A stretch of DNA of 64,000 bases, taken from Nocardioides sp. TF02-7 (lineage in GTDB: Bacteria; Actinomycetota; Actinomycetes; Propionibacteriales; Nocardioidaceae). Each line of letters opens with the position of its first letter. Position 1 is the first letter of the stretch. The position numbers and the translations under genes were made by a program. This document shows positions 38,550-50,812 of this stretch, piece by piece. The notes under the pieces are model-generated. The model was not told where the DNA came from. It ran no database searches and saw only the letters and a program-made list of their open reading frames with translations. Location: contig NZ_CP092535.1 in the NCBI RefSeq assembly GCF_022437945.1, positions 4,092,001-4,156,000 of the forward strand, in the 5' to 3' direction.

Positions 38550-38586
38550 TGCCTGCGGAGGTTCCGCGGGTGATTGACCTCCGTGG

Positions 38587-38592
38587 CAGGAT
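38587..38592 (+). promoter_or_regulatory. -10-like hexamer before whiA
   Basis: CAGGAT ends 6 bases before the whiA ATG at 38599. It deviates from TANNNT at the first base, so this is a weak call. Confidence 0.3.
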
Positions 38593-38598
38593 CGGCCC

Positions 38599-39585
38599 AT
38601 GGCGATGACGGCTCAGGTCAAGGCGGAACTGGCCAGCACCCCGGTCACCAAGGCGTGCTGCCGCAAGGCCGAGGTCGCCTCGACCCTCCGGTTCGCCGGT
38701 GGGCTGCACATCGTCGGCGGGCGGATCGTCGTCGAGGCCGAGCTCGACACCGGGGCCGCCGCCCGGCGGCTGCGCAAGGACATCCAGGACATGTACGGCC
38801 AGGGCTCCGACGTGGTCGTCGTCCAGGGCAACGGTCTGCGCAAGGGCAGCCGCTACATCGTCCGGGTGGTGAAGGACGGCGAGGCGCTCGCCCGCCAGAC
38901 CGGGCTGCTCGACCAGCGTGGCCGGCCGGTGCGGGGCCTGCCGCCGGCGGTCGTCTCCGGCGGCGGCTGCGACGCGGTGGCGGCCTGGCGCGGTGCCTTC
39001 CTCGCCCATGGCTCGCTCACCGAGCCCGGCCGCTCGTCGTCGCTCGAGGTCACCTGCCCCGGGTCGGAGGCGGCCCTCGCGCTGGTCGGCGTCGCCCGCC
39101 GGCTCGGCATCCAGGCGAAGGCCCGCGAGGTCCGCGGCGTCGACCGCGTGGTGATCCGCGACGGAGACGCGATCGGCCAGCTGCTCACCCGCCTCGGCGC
39201 GCACGAGACGCTGATGGCCTGGGAGGAGCGGCGGATGCGCCGCGAGGTGCGTGCGACCGCCAACCGGCTGGCGAACTTCGACGACGCCAACCTGCGCCGC
39301 TCGGCCCGCGCGGCGGTCACCGCCGGCGCCCGCGTGGAGCGCGCGATGGAGATCCTCGGCGACGACGTGCCCGACCACCTGCGGCTGGCGGGCCAGCTGC
39401 GGCTCGAGCACAAGCAGGCGTCGCTGGAGGAGCTCGGCCAGCTGCACGACCCGGTGCTCACCAAGGACGCGATCGCGGGCCGGATCCGCCGGTTGCTGGC
39501 GATGGCCGACAAGCGTGCCGAGGAGCTGGGGATCCCCGACACCGAAGCGGTGCTGACCCCCGAGATGCTCGCCGGCGACGCCTGA
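38599..39585 (+). CDS. whiA: Sporulation/cell-division transcription factor WhiA
   Basis: 328 residues, unbroken. N-terminal LAGLIDADG-like domain (CCRKAEVASTLRFAGGLHIV; GGCDAVAAWRGAFLAHGSLT) and C-terminal helix-turn-helix (LEELGQLHDPVLTKDAIAGR, IRRLLAMADKRAEELG). WhiA works with WhiB to control septation genes in Streptomyces and is conserved across Gram-positives. It ends the uvrC-rapZ-yvcK-whiA block. In related genomes gap usually follows; here an ABC exporter operon on the other strand intervenes. Confidence 0.95.
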   Translation: MAMTAQVKAELASTPVTKACCRKAEVASTLRFAGGLHIVGGRIVVEAELDTGAAARRLRKDIQDMYGQGSDVVVVQGNGLRKGSRYIVRVVKDGEALARQTGLLDQRGRPVRGLPPAVVSGGGCDAVAAWRGAFLAHGSLTEPGRSSSLEVTCPGSEAALALVGVARRLGIQAKAREVRGVDRVVIRDGDAIGQLLTRLGAHETLMAWEERRMRREVRATANRLANFDDANLRRSARAAVTAGARVERAMEILGDDVPDHLRLAGQLRLEHKQASLEELGQLHDPVLTKDAIAGRIRRLLAMADKRAEELGIPDTEAVLTPEMLAGDA

Positions 39586-39612
39586 CGGCCGCGCCCCCAC
39601 CCGTCCGGACGG

Positions 39613-42600
39613 TCAGCGGCCCCGCTCCCGCAGCGACGCCCCGCGGGCCCGGCGGACCGCCAGCCAGGCGCTGACCACGGCGACGCTGGCCAGCACCAGC
39701 GCGACGGACGCTGCCACCCCGGCGAGGAGCGCCGGGTCGACGCGAGCGGTCACCCGCGGCCACGACGACCCCTCCGCGGCGCCGAGCGTGATCCTCCGCA
39801 GCACGACCAGCTGGGTGCCGGCGCCCGCCGACAGGCCCGCGAGCGCGGCGGCGCCGAGCACGACCGCCTGCTCGAGCGCGACCGCCGCCAGCACCGTGCG
39901 GCGCGGCACCCCCACGACGCTCAGGGACGCGGCGTCGGCCCGGCGGGACGGCAGTTGCACGGCGGTGGTGACCGCGAGCCCGGCGATCGCCATCAGCAGC
40001 ACCAGCGCGGCCGCGACCACGTAGAGCCGCAGCGCGAGCGCGTACGCCGTCTCGTCGAGCCGGTCGCGCTCCTGCGCGTACGTCGTGGTCACGGCGAGGC
40101 CCGCCGCGGCCAGGGCGTCGGTCACGCCGGCGGGGGGTGTCGCCGCGGGAGAGCACCCGGACCTCGGTGCCCTCCTCGAAGACGCTCCGGTTGGCCGTCA
40201 TCATCGTGTGGTCGATCAGGTAGGCCCGCGGACCGAGGAACGGCACGCTCTCGGAGACCAGGGCGGCGGTGACCTCGGGCGGTCCGCCGGCCGACGACCG
40301 GGCGGCGCCGAGGTCGTACCGGTCGAGGGTGCCGACCGCCTCGCGGCCGGCCACCACCGGGCGCTCGGGCGGGATGCCGCCCGCCGTCAGGCCGGCGATG
40401 CCCGGCCCCGACGCGGTGACCGTCATCCCGTCCGCGCCGGTCTCGACCAGCTCGGCGACCTGCTGCAGGTCCGCGCCCGACGACAGCCGCCAGCCCTCGT
40501 CGCCGAGCACGGCCGTCGCATCGGTCCCGTCCGCCGTCAGCGGGCCCAACGCGTAGTCGCCGTCGAGCTCGGTGGGGAGCCCGGCGGCACCGGCGACGGC
40601 GAGGCCCTCGACGGTGCACCCGGCGGCGCACGGCACCCGCTCGCCGCTGCTCGACGTCCCCGGGCCGAACGGCCCCAGGTAGGAGGCGCCGACGCGGCCG
40701 CGGGCGTCGCGCAGCTGCACCTCGACGGTGACGTCGGCGGAGCCGTCAGGGACGGTGGCGGTGAGCTCGAGCCGGCGGCCGGTCACCGTCGGCAGCGGCC
40801 GCGCCGCGAGGACGGCGGCGACCTCGTCGGGCCCGGTGCCGGGGGTCCACGTGCCCGGCCACCGGGCGACCCTGGCGAGGCGCGGCGCGTCGACCACCGC
40901 GACCCGGTGCTCCTGGGTGGTGAGGGTGGCGGCCGCCATCAGCCACCGTCCGTCGGGGTCCAGCTCGTGGGTGAGCGCGACCGCCTCCACCATCGGCAGC
41001 TCGGTCGTCCACACCGTGTCCGCCGGCGCTTGCGTGGCGGCCACGCTGGACCGCCAGGTGGCGGCAGCGTCGGCGATGCCGAGGCCGAACGTGCACACCG
41101 CGACGGCGACCGTCAGCGGCAGGACGACGAGGGTGCCGACCGCCCGGCGGGCGACGGCCCGCACGGCGAGGAAGCCGACCAGCCCGCGGGCCCGTCGCCG
41201 GGCCAGCCGGGCCGTCGCCGAGCGGGTGGTGGCCGTGGCGGCCGCACCGAGCGTGGCCGCGGCCAGCGCCGGCAGCACCAGGTCGCCCACGTCGGTCGCC
41301 CCGCCGGCCGGCCGGGTGACCGCCGCGGTCACCAGCACCACGGTCAGCGCCCCCAGGGCCAGCAGCCCGAGCCGGGCGAGCCGGCCGGCACCGCGCGGCC
41401 GCCCCTGCCCGGCGAGCTGGTCGGCGAGGGTGCGCGCGAGGGTGGTGCGGGTCGTCGCCACGCACACGCCGACGGCGCTTGCGGTCACGACGGCCGCGGC
41501 GACGAACGCCGACGCCGGGAACGGCAGCGGCAGTCCCGGCTCGAGCCACGCCCGGACCAGCACCGCCGTGAGCGCCAGCCCACCCGCGACGCCGAGCGGC
41601 ACCGCCAGCAGGACGAGGAGCAGCGGCTCGCTCAGGGCGAGCAGCCAGACCCGGCGCCGTCCGGCGCCGCGGAGCGAGGCCAGCGCGAGGTCGGGGAGCC
41701 GGAGGTCGCCGGCCGCCGCGGTGAGGCGGCTCAGCAGCACGAGCGCCACGAGCACCAGCGACGCCACGGCGGGCGTCACCGACGCGACCGCCGCGCGCTG
41801 CTCGGACCGGACGTCGTCGACCACGCCGCCCAGGTCGTTGATCGACACCTCCGCGAGGGTCCCGGTCGGGGGCCTGCTGCGGCGCCGGGTCGGCCGCGCC
41901 CCGGTCGCCGAGCTCCTCGAGCTCCTCGGCCGACAGGTCGGGGCGTGCGTCGACCCGGCTGTCCACCCGCGCCAGCCACAGGTCGCTCGGCACCGTGGCG
42001 AAGTGGTCGACGGTCACCAGGAAGGGGGCGGGGCGGCGGGGGAGCGGGTCGTCGCCCAGCACCTGGGGCGGGAGCGAGGCGAGGCGGCGCACCTCGAACC
42101 AGAAGTCCTCGAGCTCCTCGCGCCGGTCGTCGTCGACCTCCGGACCGGTGGGGTAGCTGTAGGTGCCGACCACGGTCAGCGGTCCCAGGGGCGCCGGCAG
42201 GTCGATCCGGTCGCCCGGCGCCAGCCCGTCCTCCTCGGCGTCGCCGGCCAGGAGCGCGACCTCGCCCGGCTGGCGCGGGCACCGCCCGGTGACCGTCAGG
42301 TGGCTGCAGGCGCCTTCCCGCGCGACCAGCTGCACCTCCCCCGAGCGTGCCCGGGGTGAGGACCCGCAACGTCTCGAGCTGCACCGAGACGTCCGCCTGC
42401 CCGGGTGGCAGGTCGACGGCGGCGGTCGCGTCCGCGAGCACCTCGGCCGGGTCGCTGCGGGATCCGTCGGGACGGAACTCCCAGGTGCGTCCGGTCAGCG
42501 GGTTCGAGCCTCGGCGAGCCGGGTGACGGCATAGCTGTCGCCGACGGCCGCAGTGAACGCCGGCCCCAGCACCGCGGACCCGACCGCGACCACGAGCAGG

Positions 42601-42662
42601 AGGAGGGTGCCGGCCGACAGCAGGGCACGGGAGCGCAGGCCGTCGAGGGCGAGCCGCAGCAT
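39613..42662 (-). CDS. ABC transporter permease, FtsX/MacB type (second of two)
   Basis: About 1015 residues with several extra bases (near 42505, 42340, 41865, 40130). An N-terminal helix (RALLSAGTLLLLVVAVGSAV) is followed by a large extracytoplasmic region (LRVLTPGT, ECSHLTVTGRCP-like) and FtsX-type membrane bundles: SLVLVALVLLSRLTAAAG, LLLVLLAVPLGVAGGLALTA, and at the C-terminus LVLLMAIAGLAVTTAVQL, SVALVLASVAVVSAWLAV. A second extracytoplasmic domain (about 550-840) holds a CAAGCTVEG cysteine pair. Last gene of a four-gene exporter operon; its ATG shares a base with the previous stop. Substrate unknown; lipid, peptide or lipoprotein are possible for this class. Confidence 0.8.
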
Positions 42663-44877
42663 CAGGTCTCCTCCTCGCGCAGCGCCGCCGGGCGGCTGTC
42701 CGGCTCGGACGGACGCTCGACCCATCCGCCCACCGCCCCGACGGCGAGCAGGGCGAGGGTCGGGGCCACGACCAGCGGCAGGGCGCGCAGGCCCACGTCG
42801 AGCGGCAGCTGGGACGGCTGCGGCGCCAGCACCGGTACGGCGTCCCCGAACGCCAGCACGGTGACCACCGTGGCTGCGAGGGTCGCCAGCGCGGCGGCGC
42901 CCGCGACGAGGAGGACCTGCAGCCGTCCGGCGCGCCGCTGGACGCCCGCCGGGACGCCGACCAGCCGGAGCGCGGCCCGCTCCTGGGCACGTCGGCGACG
43001 TTCCCGGGCGGCGGGCAGCAGGATCCCGACGAGCCCGAGGGGCGACCCCGCCGGCCGCCACGACGACCAGCACGCCCGCGACGTCGCTGCCGGCCTCCTC
43101 GAGGGCGGGTGCGACCAGCTGCTCCGCGGTCGTCGGGCGGCCCACGGCCGCCAGCACGTCGGCCGGCGTGTCCGCGCGGGCGAGCACCCAGGCGTCGGCG
43201 GAGGCGACCGTGTGCGAGCCGCGGACGAGCCCGGTGCGGAGGTCGAGCAGGGTCCCGCCGGTGCCCACGAGAGGGAGCGCGTCGTAGCGGCCCAGCACGT
43301 CGGCCGGTCGGTCGAGACCGCTGGTCGTGGGCGCGGCGGCGGCGGACTCCCGGTCGACCGAGCGGGTGCTGAGCACCGGGACCGCCCATGGGCTGCGGTC
43401 GACGGCCAGGTAGCTCCGGCCCGCGGAGCTGGGCCGGATGCGCAGCCGGTCGGGTGTCGCGCGGAGCTCGCCCGGCGGCCGTTCATCGCCCTCGTCGAGC
43501 GTCCAGCCGCGGTCGAGGAGGTCGAGGCCGCCCAGGTCCAGGCGGTCGACGTCGAGCCGCGGGCGGCGGCACGATGGCTGCGCCCAGTACCGAGAGGCGC
43601 AGGGGCGGCCGACGGCGACGTCGAGCCCGACCACCTGGCAGCCGCTCCCGCACCGGGTGAGGTCGGCGCTCGCCGTGCTCGAGCCGCCCGGCGGGACCCG
43701 CAGGAGGACGGACTGGAGCCCCGCGCCGTCGGGCCCGATGGTCTCCACGGCGATCTCGACCAACGCCGCACGGTCGGCGTCGGTGGCGACGCGGGCGGTC
43801 AGCCGGCCGCCGGTCGCGGTCGGCTCGGGACGCCAGTCGGCAGCCGCCGCGGCGAGGTCGTCGACGGCCGCCGACCCCTCGGCGGCCGGGGTGCCGGCGA
43901 GACCGTCGCCGACCACCCGGGCGAAGCGCTCGCTGTCGACGAAAACCCGTCGGGAGCCCGGCCGGTCGTCGCCGAGCACCCGCACGGCGGCCATCAGCCA
44001 GCGGCCGTCCGGGTCGGCCTCGTGGGTGGCGGTGAGGACGGCGGCGGCGTCGCCCTCGACGGGAACCACCAGCGGCGTGCCGGTCGTCACGGCCGTGGTG
44101 TCCGCCTCCCAGTCCTGTGCGGCCAGCATCGTGTTGAGCGCCAGCCCGAGCAGGGCACCTGCCGCGACCACGAGCGGGAGCCCGCTCGTCGCCCGCCGCA
44201 GGCCGAGCCGACGGCCCGCGAGGAACGAGGCGAGGTCGTCCCGGCCGGCCAGCCAGCGACCGCACCCGAGCAGCAGCCAGGCGGCGCCGAGCCTGGCGGC
44301 GAGCCCGACCGCCGTGGGCCCGGCGAAGGCCACCCAGTCGGGCTCGTCCGCGCCGGTGCGGGTGAGAGCGACGCCGGCCGCGACCAGCACGAGCACCTGC
44401 ACGAACGTCGTCGCGGCGCCCGGCGCCAAACGGGCAGAGCGGTCGCGCAGGAGCACCGGGAGAGGGGGTGCGCAGGGCGGTCACCATCGCGCCGAGCACG
44501 ACGACGGTGGCGCCCAGCCACACCGTCGCCACGACCGGCCACCGACCGGGTCCCACGGCCAGCGCCGCCGCGGCCCCGGCCGCCCCGCCGGCGACCAGGC
44601 TGACCAGCGGCTCCACCAGCAGCGGCGACACCCACCCGGCGCCGTGCCGGCCGCGCAGTCGCAGCAGCGCCGCCTCCCGACGGCGTACGGCGCCGAGCGC
44701 GAGGCCGGCCGACGGGACCACGCCGGCGGCGAGGGCGAGGAGCGGGACCAGCAGCGCCAGGTCGACGTCCTCACCGGTCACCACCACGGCGCCGGAGGTG
44801 ACGACCGCGACTGCGGCGGCCAGCGCGAGGTGCGTCCCGCGGCGCTCCCACAACCCGGCCAGCAGCCGGGACCTCAT
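42662..44877 (-). CDS. ABC transporter permease, FtsX/MacB type (first of two)
   Basis: About 737 residues with extra bases near 44466, 43570 and 43040. N-terminal helices (LALAAAVAVVTSGAVVVTG, LALLVPLLALAAGVVPSAGL), FtsX-like segment (LRGRHGAGWVSPLLVEPLVS), then TTFVQVLVLVAAGVALTRTG and LPLVVAAGALLGLALNTML, an extracytoplasmic domain with CGSGCQVVGLDV, and C-terminal helices near ALATLAATVVTVLAFGDAV. It shares the VTATHEADPDGRWLMAA-type block with its partner (LTHELDPDGRWLMAAATL), so the two permeases are diverged paralogues. It overlaps the ATPase stop by 4 bases. Confidence 0.78.
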
Positions 44878-45521
44878 CCGAGTCGGCCCTCGTCGATCAC
44901 GACGTGGTGGTCGGCGGCGTCGACGATCGCGGCGTCGTGGGTCGCGATCACGACGACGGCTCCCCGCTCGGCCTCCTGCCGGAGCGCGTCGAGCACGACC
45001 TGCACGTTGACCTGGTCGAGCTCGCTGGTCGGCTCGTCGGCCAGGACGACGGGGGCGTCGACGACCAGCGCCCGGGCACAGGCCACCCGCTGCATCTGGC
45101 CGCCCGACAGCTCCTCGACCTGGCGGTCGCCGAGGTCGGCGATGTCGAACCGGGCCAGCGCCGACTCGGCCCGGTCGTTGGCCTCGCTCCAGGCCGTCCC
45201 GCGGGCGCGCAGCGCGATCGCCACGTTCTCCCGGGCGGAGAGGATCGGCACCAGGCCGTAGACCTGGAGCACGAAGGCGATCTCGGGCCGCGGGTCGCCG
45301 TTGCCCTGCCAGGTCGCGGCGCCGGCGTACGTCGCCGTGCCGGTCGTGGGCGGCACCAGCCCACCGGCGACCGAGAGCAGGGTGGTCTTGCCGGAGCCGC
45401 TGGGCCCGGCGACCGCGGTCACCCGGCCCGCAGGGAAGGTCAGCGAGACGTCGTCGAGGAGGAGCGGCCCCGGCCGGTAGCAGACCCGGTCGAGGACCAG
45501 GTCGGGCAGCGGGCCCGTCAT
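44874..45521 (-). CDS. ABC transporter ATP-binding protein (LolD/MacB type)
   Basis: 215 residues, unbroken. Walker A GPSGSGKTTLLSV, Q loop IAFVLQVYGLVPILSAREN, signature LSGGQMQRVACARAL, Walker B VVLADEPTSELD and H loop VVIATHDAAIVD. The glutamate after Walker B Asp is present, so it should hydrolyse ATP. Coupled by 4-base overlaps to both neighbours. It would drive the two FtsX-type permeases as a heteromer with the other ATPase. Confidence 0.9.
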   Translation of the reverse strand: MTGPLPDLVLDRVCYRPGPLLLDDVSLTFPAGRVTAVAGPSGSGKTTLLSVAGGLVPPTTGTATYAGAATWQGNGDPRPEIAFVLQVYGLVPILSARENVAIALRARGTAWSEANDRAESALARFDIADLGDRQVEELSGGQMQRVACARALVVDAPVVLADEPTSELDQVNVQVVLDALRQEAERGAVVVIATHDAAIVDAADHHVVIDEGRLG

Positions 45522-46391
45522 CGGACCTCGTCCTGGGGGATGCCGACCTCGTCGGCGGGATGGCTGACGACGATCCGGCGGGCCTCGGCGTCGATCCGGA
45601 CCAGGGTGCCGGGTGGCCACTGCGGCACCAGGTGCGTCGGGAGGTGAAGCACCCCCTCGGCGCCGATCACGGCGTACTCCGCCCCGTCGCGGCCCCTCCG
45701 ACCCCACCCGGCCGCCCTTCATCGTGACCGTGCGGGGGAACGTGGCCGCGACCTCCGGCTGGTGGGTGACGACGACGACCGTGGTGCCGAAGTCGCGGTT
45801 GAGCTCGTGGAGCAGGGCCACCACCGCGTCGCGGTCGGCGTGGGAGAGCTGGCTCGTCGGCTCGTCCGCGAGCAGCAGCTGGGGCTGCGTCGCGACGGCG
45901 CACGCCAGGGCCAGGCGCTGCCGCTGCCCGCCGGAGAGGGTGGTCACGACCTGGTCGGCCTGGTCGGCGAGCCCGACCCGGTCCAGCAGCTCGATCGCGG
46001 TCGGCGCGTCGGCGACCTCGTCGGCCGGCATCCCGACCCGGGCGAACGCGATGTTGCGGCGGGCGGTCGTGTAGGGGAGCAGGTTGCGGGTGGCGCCCTG
46101 GAGCATCGTGGCCACCCGCCGCGCGCGGAGCCGCGCCAGGTGCCGCTCGCTCATCCGGGAGATGTCGTCCTCGCCCAGCAGGATCCGCCCCGCGCTCGGC
46201 CGCTGGATGCCGCCGAGCAGGGCGAGGAGAGTGGACTTGCCGGAGCCGCTGGGGCCGAGGAACGCCACCCGCTCCCCGGCCTGGATCTCGAGGTCGACGC
46301 CCTGCAGCGCGACCACGTCGTGGCCCTCGAAGGTCCGGTAGAGGTGCACCACACCGGAGCAGCGGACACCGATCCCGCCGGCGTCCCTCAT
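45518..46391 (-). CDS. ABC transporter ATP-binding protein with C-terminal extension
   Basis: 290 residues after removing one extra base near 45690. Walker A GPSGSGKSTLLALLGG, Q loop MLQGATRNLLPYTTARRN, signature LSGGQRQRLALACAV, Walker B LLLADEPTSQLS and H loop VVVVTHQPEVA. After the ATPase core (about residue 228) is a 60-residue beta-rich tail (YAVIGAEGVLHLPTHLVPQW, VRIDAEARRIVVSHP) that resembles a small antitoxin/AbrB-like or regulatory fold; I cannot name it. ATG at 46391 has GGGAGGAGAC. First gene of the exporter operon. Confidence 0.88.
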
Positions 46392-46522
46392 CGCGTCTCC
46401 TCCCTCGTGCGGTGTCGGGCGCCCATCATGCCTGCTGGCCGTCCCGTCGACGCCCGGCCTGCCCCGTTTTGTTACCTGGACGTACGGCGGGACACCGCAC
46501 GGGGCCGGCACCACCGCAGCGG

Positions 46523-46528
46523 TAGGGT
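46523..46528 (+). promoter_or_regulatory. Likely gap -10 hexamer
   Basis: TAGGGT lies 50 bases before the gap start. It gives a leader of about 43 bases that contains CAGGAG as Shine-Dalgarno. No clear -35. Confidence 0.45.
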
Positions 46529-46578
46529 CGGAGGCGTTTGAGTCCGACCCTCTCGTCCCAACCCGCAGGAGCGATGCA

Positions 46579-47586
<1,008 letters not shown>

Positions 47587-47600
47587 GCCGGGGCCGGGAG

Positions 47601-48801
47601 TTGGCTGACTACCAGGGGCTGGGCGAGGTCGCCGGCAAGCGCGTCCTCGTCCGGTCCGACCTCAACGTGCCGCTCGACGGCACGACGATCACCGACGACG
47701 GGCGGATCCGCGCGTCGGTCCCGACCATCGCGGCGCTCGCCGACGCCGGCGCCCGGGTCGTCGTCACCGCCCACCTCGGCCGGCCGAAGGGCGCGCCGGA
47801 CCCGGCGTACTCCCTGGCGCCGGTGGCCGCCCGGCTCGGCGAGCTGCTGGGCCGGGACGTGGCGTTCGCGACCGACACCGTCGGCCCGGCCGCGCAGGAG
47901 ACCGTGGCGGCGCTCGGGGGACGGGCAGGTCGCCGTGCTCGAGAACGTCCGGTTCAACGCGGGGGAGACGAGCAAGGACGACGACGAGCGCGGCGCGTTC
48001 GCCGACCAGCTGGCGGGCCTCGCCGACGCCTTCGTGTCCGACGGGTTCGGGGTGGTGCACCGCAAGCAGGCCAGCGTCTACGACGTCGCGAAGCGGCTGC
48101 CGCACGCGATGGGCGGCCTCGTCGCCGCCGAGATCGACGTGCTCCGCCGGCTCACCGTCGACCCCGAGCGCCCCTACGTCGTGGTGCTCGGCGGGTCGAA
48201 GGTGTCGGACAAGCTCGGGGTGATCGACAACCTGCTCGGCAAGGCCGACAAGCTGCTCATCGGCGGCGGCATGGTCTTCACCTTCCTCAAGGCCCAGGGC
48301 CACGAGGTCGGCAAGAGCCTCCTCGAGGAGGACCAGCTCGACACCTGCCGCGCCTACCTCGACCGCGCCCGCGAGACCGGCGTCGAGATCGTGCTGCCGA
48401 CCGACATCGTGGTCGACACCGCGTTCCCGTCCGGCGACCGCGAGCCGCAGCCGTCCGTCGTGGCCGCCTCCGAGATCCCGGCCGACGCGCTCGGCCTCGA
48501 CATCGGTCCCGAGTCGGGTGCTGCGTTCGCCGCCGCGCTCGCCGGTGCCCGCACCGTCTTCTGGAACGGGCCGATGGGCGTGTTCGAGGTCGCCGCCTTC
48601 GCCGGCGGCACCCGCGCGGTCGCGGCGGCCCTGACCGAGGTCGACGGGCTCTCGGTCGTGGGCGGCGGCGACTCCGCCGCGGCGGTCCGGTCGCTCGGGT
48701 TCGACGAGGCCGCGTTCGGCCACATCTCCACCGGCGGCGGCGCCAGCCTCGAGTACCTCGAGGGCAAGGAGCTCCCCGGCATCACGGTCCTGGAGGGATG
48801 A
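47601..48801 (+). CDS. pgk: Phosphoglycerate kinase
   Basis: 399 residues after removing one extra G near 47918. N-terminal GKRVLVRSDLNVPLDG, VTAHLGRPKG, AVLENVRFNAGE; C-terminal nucleotide side LGGSKVSDKLGVIDNLL, IGGGMVFTFLKAQG, FWNGPMGVFE and VVGGGDSAAAV. Makes ATP from 1,3-bisphosphoglycerate. TTG at 47601 is the only reasonable start codon, but the GGGAG upstream is too close, so translation probably couples with gap, whose stop is 15 bases before. Confidence 0.95.
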
Positions 48802-49596
<795 letters not shown>

Positions 49597-49660
49597 CCCG
49601 CACGGGCAACGCGCTCGTCCACGGCGCCGCACCGGGTGCGGCGTACCGCCGCCGCTGACG

Positions 49661-49666
49661 TAGGAT
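49661..49666 (+). promoter_or_regulatory. -10 hexamer of a leaderless secG promoter
   Basis: TAGGAT ends 7 bases before the secG GTG at 49674, with no Shine-Dalgarno. Confidence 0.55.
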
Positions 49667-49673
49667 TCCGACC

Positions 49674-49907
49674 GTGCTGGAAACCCTGTTCACCGTCCTG
49701 CTCGTGCTGACGAGCCTGATCCTGATCCTCCTCGTCCTCCTCCACAAGGGGCGCGGCGGCGGACTCTCGGACATGTTCGGCGGCGGCGTCTCCAGCTCTC
49801 TCGGCGGATCGTCGGTGGCGGAGCGCAACCTCGACCGGTTCACGATCGGCATGGGCGTGATCTGGTTCGCCTGCGTCATCGCGCTCGGGCTGCTGCTCGC
49901 CTACTAG
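49674..49907 (+). CDS. secG: Preprotein translocase subunit SecG
   Basis: 77 residues with two membrane helices (LFTVLLVLTSLILILLVLL and IGMGVIWFACVIALGLLLAY) around the conserved cytoplasmic loop HKGRGGGLSDMFGGG. SecG assists SecYE in protein export. The position after tpiA is standard in actinobacteria; the promoter hexamer suggests separate, leaderless expression. Confidence 0.94.
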   Translation: MLETLFTVLLVLTSLILILLVLLHKGRGGGLSDMFGGGVSSSLGGSSVAERNLDRFTIGMGVIWFACVIALGLLLAY

Positions 49908-49971
49908 ACCCGTTCCCTGATTCGATCTTGACCCCGGTCACCACGGCCGGTCTGAGCTGAGGAGAGTTGCG

Positions 49972-50331
49972 TTGGCTGGTGGTGGGAACGCGATCCGCGG
50001 CAGTCGCGTCGGTGCAGGCCCGATGGGCGAGGCCGAGCGGGGCGAGGCCGCACCGCGCCAGGCGGTCACCTACTTCTGCGCCCACGGGCACCGGTCGGTG
50101 ATCACGTTCTCGACCGAGGCCGCGATCCCCGACTCCTGGGACTGCCCCAAGTGCGGCCTCCCCGCCGGCCTCGACTCCGAGAACGCCCCGCCGGCCCCGA
50201 AGATCGAGCCCTACAAGACCCACCTCGCCTACGTGAAGGAGCGGCGCTCCGACAAGGAGGCCGAGCTGATCCTCGACGAGGCCATCCAGCTGCTGCGGTC
50301 GCGGCGGAAGAGCGGCGAGATCATCTTCTAG
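49972..50331 (+). CDS. rbpA: RNA polymerase-binding protein RbpA
   Basis: 119 residues, unbroken. Zinc-ribbon-type core VTYFCAHGHRSVITFS ... PDSWDCPKCGLPAG, then the C-terminal sigma-interacting region YKTHLAYVKERRSDKEAE. RbpA stabilises sigma-A open complexes in actinobacteria. TTG at 49972 has a GAGGAG at 7 bases. In M. tuberculosis this gene is elsewhere, so the secG-rbpA neighbourhood differs. Confidence 0.93.
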   Translation: MAGGGNAIRGSRVGAGPMGEAERGEAAPRQAVTYFCAHGHRSVITFSTEAAIPDSWDCPKCGLPAGLDSENAPPAPKIEPYKTHLAYVKERRSDKEAELILDEAIQLLRSRRKSGEIIF

Positions 50332-50334
50332 TCT

Positions 50335-50367
50335 GCCCGAGCGTGTCGCAGACGCTGCGCCTCGGGC
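50335..50367 (+). terminator. Hairpin after rbpA
   Basis: GCCCGAG (50335-50341) pairs with CTCGGGC (50361-50367), with an inner GCGT/ACGC pairing. It begins 4 bases after the rbpA stop. No T-tract. Confidence 0.5.
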
Positions 50368-50370
50368 GCC

Positions 50371-50464
50371 GCAGATTCATCAAGGTATGTCGGTGAGTTG
50401 GCGCTCCCCATGGCGTACCCGTCGTGGGAGGCGTTGGTTCGTCTGCATACCGTGATGAATCTGC
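50371..50464. repeat. 94-base element with 19-base terminal inverted repeats
   Basis: GCAGATTCATCAAGGTATG (50371-50389) pairs with 50446-50464 with a single mismatch. The 56-base loop has its own GCTCCC/GGGAGGC pairing. Low-GC arms stand out against the surroundings. Confidence 0.85.
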
Positions 50465-50516
50465 GCGCTCTCGGGCCTCGGCCCTACGGTCGCCGCGAGG
50501 GTCGAACAGCACGCAG

Positions 50517-50619
50517 ACCGAGGTAGCGGTCTCCGCCGCGACTACCTCGGTGTTGCTGCTGCTACCAGGGTGCTCTTGCCAGTCACAGCGCCGAGGGAGT
50601 GCCCCGAACACCGAGGTAG
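50517..50619. repeat. Three copies of ACCGAGGTAG, two forming a hairpin
   Basis: ACCGAGGTAG at 50517-50526, its reverse complement CTACCTCGGT at 50542-50551 (perfect 10-base stem, 15-base loop), and a third direct copy at 50610-50619. Confidence 0.88.
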
Positions 50620-50812
50620 CGCCGATCGATCAGCAACCGGCGCCTGCAGCCCGACCGATCACCCGGCACCGACGCCCACCTCCCTCGTCGCTGCCCTTGC
50701 GGTCGCAACCACGCAGGACCCGCCGCCCGCACCGTGATCGACACTTCCCAAGCCCTACCGCCGAGACCGTCCGCCCGGGGCCTCGCAAGCTCGACCTCCG
50801 GCGCCGGCCCCC

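Larger units (their letters stand above)
50332..50812. other. Gene-free, repeat-rich interval between rbpA and pgl
   Basis: 481 bases with no convincing coding sequence on either strand and somewhat lower GC in places (GCAGATTCATCAAGG). It contains the rbpA hairpin, a 94-base inverted-repeat structure (50371-50464) and three copies of ACCGAGGTAG (50517-50619). From 50640 on it is Pro/Arg-like GC-rich filler. It may be a decayed small mobile element or a structured RNA. Confidence 0.6.

Noticed and set aside
38574..38579. TTGACC as -35 of whiA
   Set aside because: Only 7 bases separate it from CAGGAT, far less than the 16-19 needed.
50332..50812. tRNA or other known RNA gene
   Set aside because: The hairpins do not fit a cloverleaf, and no CCA-adjacent acceptor stem or T-loop pattern is visible.
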